A DNA stretch of 64,000 nucleotides from contig NZ_AP023356.1 of NCBI RefSeq assembly GCF_018324205.1, forward strand, positions 2,249,501 to 2,313,500. The letters are read 5' to 3'. Below the pieces are notes generated by a model, which worked only from the letters and a program-made list of their open reading frames with translations, did not search any database and was not told the origin of the DNA. The translations under genes were made by a program, and so were the position numbers. Position 1 is the stretch's first letter. The number at the start of each line of letters is the position of its first letter. This document shows, one piece after another, positions 57,414-64,000 of the stretch. This stretch comes from Actinoplanes ianthinogenes (lineage in GTDB: Bacteria > Actinomycetota > Actinomycetes > Mycobacteriales > Micromonosporaceae).

Positions 57414-57457
57414 ATTGTATGACCTGGCGATTCCCGCTCCGGTGCCGCCGGTATGGT
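57414..57457. promoter_or_regulatory. Two divergent leaderless-type promoters
   Basis: On the minus strand TACAAT (57419-57414) lies 7 bases before the rpe GTG. On the plus strand TATGGT (57452-57457) lies 8 bases before the acyltransferase GTG 57466. Neither start has a ribosome site, the pattern of leaderless actinobacterial mRNAs. Confidence 0.65.
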
Positions 57458-57465
57458 GTGCCGCC

Positions 57466-58611
57466 GTGACCCCGAAGATCGGCTCTGCCCGGCGGCTTGC
57501 CGCGCTCGACGGCCTACGGATCCTCGCCGCGCTGGTGGTGGCGCTCTACCACTACACCGGATACCCGACCGGGGTGCGCCAGTCCTGGGGCGCGCCGCCG
57601 GAGACGGCCTGGCCGCTCCTGCACCACCTCGGGCGCTACGGCTGGCTGGGCGTCGAGCTGTTCTTCGTGATCAGCGGCTTCGTCATCTGCATGAGCAGCT
57701 GGGGCCGCACGCCCGGGGCGTTCTTCCGCTCCCGGGTGACCCGGTTGTTCCCGGCGTACTGGCCGGCGGTGCTGATCACCACGGCGGTGCTGACCCTCTG
57801 GCCGGTCGTCCGGGCACCCCGGCACTGGCACGAGGTGGCACTCAACCTGACGATGATGCAGAAGGCGGTCGACGTGCAGCACGTCGACGCGGTCTACTGG
57901 TCGCTCTGGCGGGAGGCGCTGTTCTACCTGCTCTTCGCCGTCGTGGTGTGGCGCGGGCTGACGCTGCGCCGTGCGGTGATCTTCGGGTACGGCTGGCTGG
58001 TCGCCTCGATGCTCTCGGTCAAGTCCGGGGTGCACCTGCTGTCGACGGTGCTGCAACCGGACTGCGCCCCGTTCTTCGTCGCCGGCATCGCGCTCTACCT
58101 GATCCACCGTTTCGGGCCGGACCTGCTGCTCTGGGGGCTTCTCGGCGCCTCGTTCCTGCTGGCCCAGTACTGGACGGTGCAGCAGGTGGGCGACAAGCGG
58201 GAGGTGGACCCGGGGCTGTCCACGGCGGTCGGGGCGGTCGTGGTCACCGGCATCTTCGCGGTGATGCTCGCGATCGCGCTCGGATACACGGCGCGGATCC
58301 AGTGGCGCTGGCTGACCACGGCGGGGCTGCTGACGTACCCGTTCTACCTGCTGCACGAGTACCTGGGCTGGACCATGATCTACGGACTGCGGGACCTGCT
58401 GCCGCGGCCCGTGCTGCTGCCGCTGGTCGTGGGCGCCATGCTGCTCGCGGCGTACCTGCTGCACCGGGTGGTGGAGAAGCCGCTCGCGCGGATCCTGAAG
58501 AAGCACCTGGACGCGGCCGCGACCACGATCAACCGGGGAGACCGGTACGCCGCGCCGGCGCCGGTAGCGGCGCTCGAAGCGGACACCGTGCTGCTGCCCA
58601 CGGTGAAATAG
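57466..58611 (+). CDS. Acyltransferase family 3 membrane protein (OafA-like)
   Basis: 381 residues, about ten membrane helices. Family motifs: [21 protein letters not shown] (near 9-29), [20 protein letters not shown] ([19 protein letters not shown]), [14 protein letters not shown] (R-x10-W) and [14 protein letters not shown]. It transfers acyl groups (often acetyl) to cell-surface sugars or antibiotics. GTG 57466 is supported by the -10 just upstream. A Ala/Pro-rich cytoplasmic tail ends it. Confidence 0.93.
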   Translation: MTPKIGSARRLAALDGLRILAALVVALYHYTGYPTGVRQSWGAPPETAWPLLHHLGRYGWLGVELFFVISGFVICMSSWGRTPGAFFRSRVTRLFPAYWPAVLITTAVLTLWPVVRAPRHWHEVALNLTMMQKAVDVQHVDAVYWSLWREALFYLLFAVVVWRGLTLRRAVIFGYGWLVASMLSVKSGVHLLSTVLQPDCAPFFVAGIALYLIHRFGPDLLLWGLLGASFLLAQYWTVQQVGDKREVDPGLSTAVGAVVVTGIFAVMLAIALGYTARIQWRWLTTAGLLTYPFYLLHEYLGWTMIYGLRDLLPRPVLLPLVVGAMLLAAYLLHRVVEKPLARILKKHLDAAATTINRGDRYAAPAPVAALEADTVLLPTVK

Positions 58612-58645
58612 CGAGGCCGGGCCGCCTCGGGGCGGTCCGGCCTCG
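58612..58645. terminator. Bidirectional terminator between acyltransferase gene and rsmB
   Basis: CGAGGCCGG and CCGGCCTCG (9 bp) enclose a second stem CCGCC-TCGG-GGCGG with one bulge each side. It starts directly after the acyltransferase stop and ends 6 bases before the rsmB stop. Confidence 0.85.
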
Positions 58646-58651
58646 CCGAGC

Positions 58652-60121
58652 TCAGCTCGTCCGGCGCAGGACGGCCAGGAACATCGCGTCGGTGCCGTGC
58701 CGGTGCGGCCACAGCTGGACCGTCGGGCCCGGGCCGAGCCCCGGCATGCCCGGCGGCAGCAGCGGCCGGGCGTCCACGAAGTCGACCTCGACCCCGGAGC
58801 GCCGGGCGCCCTCGCTCACCGTCACCTGGGTCTCCACCATGTGCGGGGAACAGGTCACATATGCCACCACGCCGCCCGGGCGGACCGCCCGCAGCGCCGC
58901 CACCAGCAGCTCCCGCTGCAACTTGGTGAGCGGCGGCAGGTCGGCCGGCTGCCGGCGCCAGCGCGACTCGGGCCGGCGGCGCAGCGAGCCCAGGCCGGTG
59001 CACGGCGCGTCGACCAGCACCCGGTCGAACGCCTCCTCGGGCAGGTCCGGGTCCCGGCCCACCGAGCGGCCGTCCATCGGGAAGACCGTCACCGGCATGC
59101 CCTCGGTGGCCTGCTCGACCAGGCGGGCCCGGTGCTCGGCCACCTCGACCGCGGTCACCTCGGCGCCCCGGGCGGCGGCGATCGCGCCGATCAGGCCGGT
59201 CTTGCCACCCGGGCCGGCGCACAGGTCCAGCCAGCGGGTGTCCTGACCCTCCACCGGGGCGGCCAGCAGCGCCGCCGCGACCAGCTGGGAACCCTCGTCC
59301 TGCACGTGCGCCCGGCCCTCGCGGATGGCGGCCAGGTCACGCGGAGCGCCGCCGTTCAGGTAGACCGCGTACGGCGAGAAGGCGCCCGGCACCCCGTTGA
59401 CCTCGTCGGCCAGCTCGACCGCGTCGGCCCGGCCCGGACGCGCGCACAGGTGCACGGCCGGCGGCTGGTTGTCCTCGATCAGCAGCCGGGTGGTGTCCTC
59501 CAGGTCGCCGCCGAGCGCCTCGGCGAACGCCCGCACGATCCACTCCGGATGGTGGTGGTGCACCGCGAGGTGCCCGATCGGGTCGTCCTCCGCCGACGGG
59601 GCGAGTTTCGCCAGCCAGTCGTCGAGTGTCGTCTCCGAGATGGTCCGCATCACCGCGTTCGAGAAGCCGGCCGCGAAGGGCGCCACCGACCGAACCAGGT
59701 CGACGGTCTGGTTCACCGCGGCGTGCGTCGGCACCCGGGTGTAGAGCAGCTGATAGGCCCCGAGCCGGAGGGCGTCGCGGGCCGGCGCGTCGATCTGCGC
59801 CAGGTCCCGGCCGGAGGCGTCGGCGATGATCAGGTCGAGGGTGCCGAGCGCCCGGAGCGTGCCGTAGGTCAGCTCGGTGGCGAACGCGGCATCCCGCCCG
59901 TGCAGGCGCATCCCGCCGAGGATCTCGGCCAGCACCAGGTTCGCGTACGCGTCGTCGCGGTGCACGGCGGCGATCGCCTCGTAGGCCGCCTGGCGCGCCG
60001 GGTCCGACGGCGGGCGGCCGCCCCTCGGCGCCCGGCCGCTGCGCTGGTCGCGCGGATGTCCCGGCCCGGATGGCCGGCGAGGGCCGGCGCCGTGCGGCCG
60101 TGAAGCCCGATGTTCGGTCAT
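58652..60121 (-). CDS. rsmB: 16S rRNA m5C967 methyltransferase RsmB
   Basis: 489 residues. A basic Arg/Gly/Pro-rich N-terminal tail (about 1-40), a NusB-like domain (about 43-170: RQAAYEAIAAVHRDDAYANLVL) and the Fmu SAM domain (about 255-485): LDLCAGPGGKTGLIGA, DGRSVGRD, VLVDAPCTGLGSLRRRPESRWRR (catalytic PC) and YVTCSPHMVETQ (TC). ATG 60121 is preceded by GGGGAGGG. Adjacent to fmt as in many bacteria. Confidence 0.95.
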   Translation of the reverse strand: MTEHRASRPHGAGPRRPSGPGHPRDQRSGRAPRGGRPPSDPARQAAYEAIAAVHRDDAYANLVLAEILGGMRLHGRDAAFATELTYGTLRALGTLDLIIADASGRDLAQIDAPARDALRLGAYQLLYTRVPTHAAVNQTVDLVRSVAPFAAGFSNAVMRTISETTLDDWLAKLAPSAEDDPIGHLAVHHHHPEWIVRAFAEALGGDLEDTTRLLIEDNQPPAVHLCARPGRADAVELADEVNGVPGAFSPYAVYLNGGAPRDLAAIREGRAHVQDEGSQLVAAALLAAPVEGQDTRWLDLCAGPGGKTGLIGAIAAARGAEVTAVEVAEHRARLVEQATEGMPVTVFPMDGRSVGRDPDLPEEAFDRVLVDAPCTGLGSLRRRPESRWRRQPADLPPLTKLQRELLVAALRAVRPGGVVAYVTCSPHMVETQVTVSEGARRSGVEVDFVDARPLLPPGMPGLGPGPTVQLWPHRHGTDAMFLAVLRRTS

Positions 60122-60176
60122 GCTGGGCCCTCCCCGGCGTGCTCTCCCGGCCCTTGCTTGGCTGCGGTGCGGTCGA

Positions 60177-61103
60177 TCACGCCAGTTTCTCTCCTGCTTC
60201 GATACGCATGCCACGAGCCCAATCGGTCGCGGCCATCGGTTTCTTGCCCGCCGCGCGGATCTCGCCCAGTTGCACCGGCGTGGTCGCGGTGCCGGCGAGC
60301 ACCTGCGTGCGCTCCACCCGCAGCTCCCCCGGCTCCAGGTGCGGCGCGTTCGCGATCGGCCGGACCGGCCCCAGCTTGAGCCGGTCGTCGCGCAGCGTGG
60401 TCCAGGCGCCCGGCGCCGGGCTGCACGCCCGGATCCGCCGGTCGACCGCGAACGCCGGATCGGTCCAGCGGACCCGGGCGTCCTCGACGGTGAGTTTCGG
60501 CGCCAGGCTGACGCCGTCGTGCGGCTGCGGGTGCGCCCGGGCGGTGCCCGCCGCGATCGCGTCGAGCACCGCGACCAGCAGGCCGGCACCCTCGCGGGCG
60601 AGCCGCTCCAGCAGGTCGCCGGAGGTGTCGTTGAACCGGATCTGGTCGGTGACGGTGCCGTAGACCGGGCCGGTGTCCAGGCCGGCCTCCAGCTCGAAGA
60701 CGCTGGCCCCGGTCACCTCGTCACCGTGCAGCACGGCGTGCTGCACCGGCGCGGCGCCGCGCCAGGCGGGCAGCAGCGAGAAGTGCAGGTTCACCCAGCC
60801 GTGTGCGGGGATCTCCAGGGCGGACGGCGGGACCAGGGCACCGTAGGCCACCACCGGCACGCAGTCCGGCGCCAGCTCGCGCAGGCGCTCCTGGAACTCT
60901 GGCTCCCGCGGTCTGGCCGGGGTCAGCACCTCGATGCCGCGCTCGTCGGCCCAGGCGCCGACGGGCGAGCGGACCAGGCGGCGGCCCCGCCCGGCGGGGG
61001 CGTCCGGCCGGGTCACCACGGCGAGCAACTCGTGCCCGGACGCGGCGATCGCCTCCAGGCTGGGCAGCGCCACCTCGGGCGTGCCGGCGAAGACCAGGCG
61101 CAT
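60177..61103 (-). CDS. fmt: Methionyl-tRNA formyltransferase
   Basis: 308 residues. Catalytic N-terminal domain (about 1-200) with [40 protein letters not shown] (His/Asn of the formyl transfer site, near 107-131) and [18 protein letters not shown]-terminal OB-like domain binds initiator tRNA. Makes fMet-tRNA; the next gene, def, removes the formyl group. Starts 4 bases after the def stop. Confidence 0.97.
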   Translation of the reverse strand: MRLVFAGTPEVALPSLEAIAASGHELLAVVTRPDAPAGRGRRLVRSPVGAWADERGIEVLTPARPREPEFQERLRELAPDCVPVVAYGALVPPSALEIPAHGWVNLHFSLLPAWRGAAPVQHAVLHGDEVTGASVFELEAGLDTGPVYGTVTDQIRFNDTSGDLLERLAREGAGLLVAVLDAIAAGTARAHPQPHDGVSLAPKLTVEDARVRWTDPAFAVDRRIRACSPAPGAWTTLRDDRLKLGPVRPIANAPHLEPGELRVERTQVLAGTATTPVQLGEIRAAGKKPMAATDWARGMRIEAGEKLA

Positions 61104-61107
61104 CAGA

Positions 61108-61665
61108 TCACCGTCCCACGCCGAAGATGCCCCGGCCGTGCGGGCTCTCCTTGACGGTGGGGGGCTTGGCGGCGTCGTACCACTCGGCGGCGCGGATCTG
61201 CTTCATCGCGTCCTTGCGGCCGGCCGAGTCCAGGCGGTCCAGGAACAGCACGCCGTCCAGGTGGTCGGTCTCGTGCTGCACGCAGCGGGCCATCAGGCCG
61301 GTGCCGACCAGCTGGACCGGCTCGCCGTGCTCGGAGAAACCGTTGGCCACCACGTTCTGCCGGCGCTTGGTGTCGATGTAGATGCCCGGGATGGAGAGGC
61401 AGCCCTCGGGGCCGTCCTGCTCCTCCTCGTCCGGGAACGACAGCACCGGGTTGACGATGTGCCCGACCACGTCGTCCACGTCGAAGGTGAACACGCGCAG
61501 GCCGACGCCGAGCTGCGGGGCGGCCAGGCCGGCGCCGCCCTCGTCCAGCATCGTGTCGGTCAGATCCTTGACCAGCTTGCGCAGTTCCTTGTCGAAGTCG
61601 ACGACCGGGTCGGCCGCAGTGCGCAGCACCGGATCGCCGAACAGACGGATGGGCTGGACGGTCAC
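61108..61665 (-). CDS. def: Peptide deformylase
   Basis: 185 residues from GTG 61665, after TAGGAG. Motif 1 [11 protein letters not shown], motif 2 EGCLSIPG (metal Cys) and motif 3 QHETDHLDG (His/Glu/His) are all present. Removes formyl from nascent peptides at the ribosome exit. A C-terminal extension of ~25 residues ([18 protein letters not shown]) is usual in actinobacteria. Confidence 0.97.
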   Translation of the reverse strand: MTVQPIRLFGDPVLRTAADPVVDFDKELRKLVKDLTDTMLDEGGAGLAAPQLGVGLRVFTFDVDDVVGHIVNPVLSFPDEEEQDGPEGCLSIPGIYIDTKRRQNVVANGFSEHGEPVQLVGTGLMARCVQHETDHLDGVLFLDRLDSAGRKDAMKQIRAAEWYDAAKPPTVKESPHGRGIFGVGR

Positions 61666-61777
61666 GCGGCGGAACTCCTAAATCTTGAAAGACGGCCAGG
61701 ACGTGTTTCGGAATCCGGCCGGGCCGCGCCGCGGCCCCGATCGGGGCTCGAAACGCGTCCCGGGACAGTCTACGGAC

Positions 61778-63880
61778 CTAGAAGAGGTCGGCCGGGTCCA
61801 CCTGGATGCGGACCGGCACCGCCGCCTTGCGGGCGCTGCGCACGCCGGCGGCCACGTGCAGGGCGTGCGCCAGGTCGGCGGCCCGGGACCGGGACACCCG
61901 CAGCAGCATCCGCTCCTGCTCGTCACCGGCCGGGACCGGGCCGAGCTGCTCGGTGCCGTCCGGCAGCTCGGCGATGGTGAGCAGCTCGGCGACGGCCGGA
62001 GCCGGGCCGGTGACGCTGGCCATCCGGGCCGCCGGGGGGAAGCCCAACTCGCGGCGTTCGGCCAGCTCACGGGCGGCGAACCAGCCCGGGTCCCAGCGCA
62101 GCAGGGCCTGCACCGGGGCGAGGGAGCCGTCGGTGACCACGACCACCTTGCCGCCCTGCGGGCCGGGGCGGGCCAGGGCCGACGCGTTCAGCCAGCGCCG
62201 CATGGTCTCCTCGGCGGCCCGCAGGTCGGCCCGGCTCAGCAGCGCCCAGGTGTCCAGGAGCAGGACCGTGCCGTAGCCGCCCGCGGCCACCGGCTCGGCG
62301 CCCGGGGTGGCGACGACCATGGCCGGCTCGCCGGGAACCGTGTCCAAGATCTCGTCCCGCCCGGAGGTGCGCACCGGCACACCCGGAAAGGCCCGGCCCA
62401 GCTCCTCAGCGGTGCGCCGGGCCCCGATGATCGAGGCGCGCAGCCGGCGCTCGCCGCAGACCGGGCACTGATAGGCCGGGAAGTTGCGCCCGCACCACAG
62501 GCAGACCGGCACGTCGCGGGCGCTGTGCAGGGCCAGCGGACCGGAGCATTTCGGGCAACGGGCCGGGTTCCGGCACTCGACACAGGCCACGGCGGGCAGA
62601 TAGCCCCGGCGCGGCACCTGGACCAGCACCGGGGCGCCGGCCTGCAACGCGGAGCGGGCCGCCTGCCAGGCCACGCTGGGCAGGCGGGCGGTCACCGCGC
62701 CGGGGTCGCGGGCCAGCTGCGGGTCGTCGCCGGTCGGCGAGATCACCGGCTGGCGGCGGCGCAGCACGCCCCGGTCCGCGACGATCTCCCGGGCCCAGCC
62801 GGTCTCCAGCAGGAGCTGGCCCTCCCCGGTCCGGGCGAAGCCGCCGACCAGCGCCGCGCAGTCGGCCAGCCGGGCGCGGGTGAGCAGCACGTCGCGGGCG
62901 TGCGGGTAGGGCGAGCGGGGCTCGGCGTGCAGGTCGTCACCGTCGTCCCAGATCACCACGAGGCCGAGGGCGGCGACCGGGGCCCACATCGCCGCCCGGG
63001 TGCCGGCGACCACCGGGACCTGGTGCCGGCTGGCGGCGAGGAAACGGCGGTAGCGCTCGGCCGGGCCGAGTGCCGCGTTCAGCGCGACGTGCCGGCCGGG
63101 GCCGAGCACCTCGGTGAGCGCCCGGTCGACGCGGTCCAGGTCGCGCGCGTCGGCGACCACGATGACCACGCCGCGGCCGGCGCGCACGGTGGCGGCGGCC
63201 GCCTCGGCGATCCGGACCGGCCAGTCCTCTCCCGGCAGCGCTGACCACACGGCTCGGGCGGGACGGCCGTCCTCCAGGGCCCGCAGATAGGCCGGGCCCG
63301 CCGCGTAGGAGTCCCAGCCGCCGGGAGCGGGCGGCCGGAATGCGGGCTCGCTCTCAGGCAGAACCGACTCGCTCCCACCGGCATCATCCGCCGGCCCGCC
63401 TCCGCCCGCATCGTCCGCCGGCCCGCCTCCGCCCGCATCGTCCGCCGGCCCGCCTCCGCCCGCGTCATCCGCGGCCCCGGGCCTGTCTTTCGCCGCCTGG
63501 GTCTCCACGCGCGCATGCCGTGGCGGCACCGCCAGGCGCAGCACGTCGGCCAAACTCCCCGCATAGCGATCCGCAACCGCCCGCGCCGCCCGCACCACCT
63601 CCGGATCCAGCACCCGCTCCGGCGAGACGACCTTTTCCAGGAAGGCCAGCCGTCCCTGATGATCCGAGGCCTCGGCCCGCCCGAGCAGGAACCCGCTCAC
63701 CAACTGCCCGGCGAACCGGACCTTGACCCGCACCCCCGGCTGCGCCGCCTCGTCATCGGCCGAGGAGACCAGATAATCGAACGGCCGATCCAGGTGCGGC
63801 AACGGCAAGTCGACACACACCCGGGCCACCGGCAGACGCTCCGCCGGCTCCCGCTCCCCACGCACACTCTTGGTCCCCAT
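61778..63880 (-). CDS. priA: Primosomal protein PriA, helicase-degenerate actinobacterial form
   Basis: 700 residues. N-terminal 3'-DNA-binding domain (about 15-120: VARVCVDLPLPHLDRPFDYLV), then a helicase-like core without a Walker A lysine loop (position of GKT reads GRGVVIVV) and with DDGDD in place of DEEH, then the zinc cysteines CVECRNPARCPKCSG...CLWCGRNFPAYQCPVCGE (near 430-475). Actinobacterial PriA proteins are known to lack the ATPase motifs, so replication restart probably uses DNA and primosome binding only. An insertion at about 137-165 repeats ADDAGGGGP three times. Confidence 0.93.
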   Translation of the reverse strand: MGTKSVRGEREPAERLPVARVCVDLPLPHLDRPFDYLVSSADDEAAQPGVRVKVRFAGQLVSGFLLGRAEASDHQGRLAFLEKVVSPERVLDPEVVRAARAVADRYAGSLADVLRLAVPPRHARVETQAAKDRPGAADDAGGGGPADDAGGGGPADDAGGGGPADDAGGSESVLPESEPAFRPPAPGGWDSYAAGPAYLRALEDGRPARAVWSALPGEDWPVRIAEAAAATVRAGRGVVIVVADARDLDRVDRALTEVLGPGRHVALNAALGPAERYRRFLAASRHQVPVVAGTRAAMWAPVAALGLVVIWDDGDDLHAEPRSPYPHARDVLLTRARLADCAALVGGFARTGEGQLLLETGWAREIVADRGVLRRRQPVISPTGDDPQLARDPGAVTARLPSVAWQAARSALQAGAPVLVQVPRRGYLPAVACVECRNPARCPKCSGPLALHSARDVPVCLWCGRNFPAYQCPVCGERRLRASIIGARRTAEELGRAFPGVPVRTSGRDEILDTVPGEPAMVVATPGAEPVAAGGYGTVLLLDTWALLSRADLRAAEETMRRWLNASALARPGPQGGKVVVVTDGSLAPVQALLRWDPGWFAARELAERRELGFPPAARMASVTGPAPAVAELLTIAELPDGTEQLGPVPAGDEQERMLLRVSRSRAADLAHALHVAAGVRSARKAAVPVRIQVDPADLF
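63380..63470 (-). repeat. 27-bp tandem repeat inside priA
   Basis: Three near-identical 27-bp units encode ADDAGGGGP repeats in a flexible linker between the N-terminal and helicase-like domains of PriA. The copies are almost identical at DNA level, so the number probably varies between strains. Confidence 0.85.
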
Positions 63881-63928
63881 CGCCGAACATTCTGCCCGCC
63901 CCCTCTGACAATCCCCGGCGAGGCGAGG

Positions 63929-64000
63929 TCATGGGGTCACGTGGGCCAGGCAGTTCACCGTCTCGGCGCGCCGGTCGATCGCGACGATCCGGGAAGCGCA
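63929..64000 (-). CDS. C-terminal end of an unidentified protein
   Basis: An open frame enters from the right edge and stops at TGA 63931-63929, reading ASRIVAIDRRAETVNCLAHVTP before the stop. It is in the same direction as priA and 48 bases ahead of it. Too short to identify; another frame may be the real one. Confidence 0.35.
   Translation of the reverse strand, partial: CASRIVAIDRRAETVNCLAHVTP

Overview
The window is GC-rich, densely coded and uses ATG/GTG starts freely, sometimes on apparently leaderless transcripts. Its gene order is typical of actinobacteria: priA-def-fmt-rsmB-rpe, then ribD-ribE-ribBA-ribH, then hisE-hisG, infC-rpmI-rplT, pheST and argCJBDFR-G. With egtABCD, many sugar-enzyme and regulator genes, and long intergenic repeats, it fits a chromosomal segment of Micromonosporaceae, most likely Actinoplanes or a close relative. 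That genus-level guess is inference from gene content, not from a search.

Layout. 0-5 kb: the start of a sugar-binding lipoprotein facing a LacI regulator, a small membrane protein, an LRR-like protein, and an ECF sigma factor coupled to a membrane partner. 5-7.6 kb: divergent dapE and argH sharing an ARG-box-like promoter. 7.6-12.7 kb: an accessory island with dispersed and tandem repeats, a secreted PL3 pectate lyase, an epimerase under two identical palindromes, a small membrane protein, and a protein with two helix-turn-helix-like modules joined by a Pro/Tyr/Gln-rich linker. 12.7-20.5 kb: argC-J-B-D-F-R-(unknown)-G, every junction a 4-base start/stop overlap, with an ARG box before argC. 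20.7-26.1 kb: an unknown protein, then egtA-B-C-D for ergothioneine. 26.2-39 kb: GH3 glycosidase, HxlR/methyltransferase pair, GNAT proteins, a second hairpin array, SanA-like protein, FAD monooxygenase/TetR pair, M28 peptidase, SDR, DUF4253 protein. 39-49.4 kb: pheST, a TrmH-type methyltransferase, rplT-rpmI-infC, PH-domain protein, hisG, hisE, polar amino acid ABC transporter. 49.4-53.1 kb: riboflavin operon under an FMN riboswitch. 53.1-64 kb: class V aminotransferase/TetR/PlsC, a GGDEF response regulator, rpe, acyltransferase 3, rsmB, fmt, def, priA.

The metabolic blocks are tight co-translated operons. The accessory genes mostly come as divergent regulator/target pairs whose shared promoters carry visible palindromes. 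The least explained parts are the two tandem hairpin arrays (7.7-8.5 kb and 31.0-31.6 kb; the second is built of 90-bp composite hairpins repeated every 185 bp), a three-copy intergenic element that ends two genes, a 47-bp start/stop cassette repeated before plsC, and the double-HTH linker protein. No tRNA, rRNA, CRISPR array, phage gene or transposase was seen.
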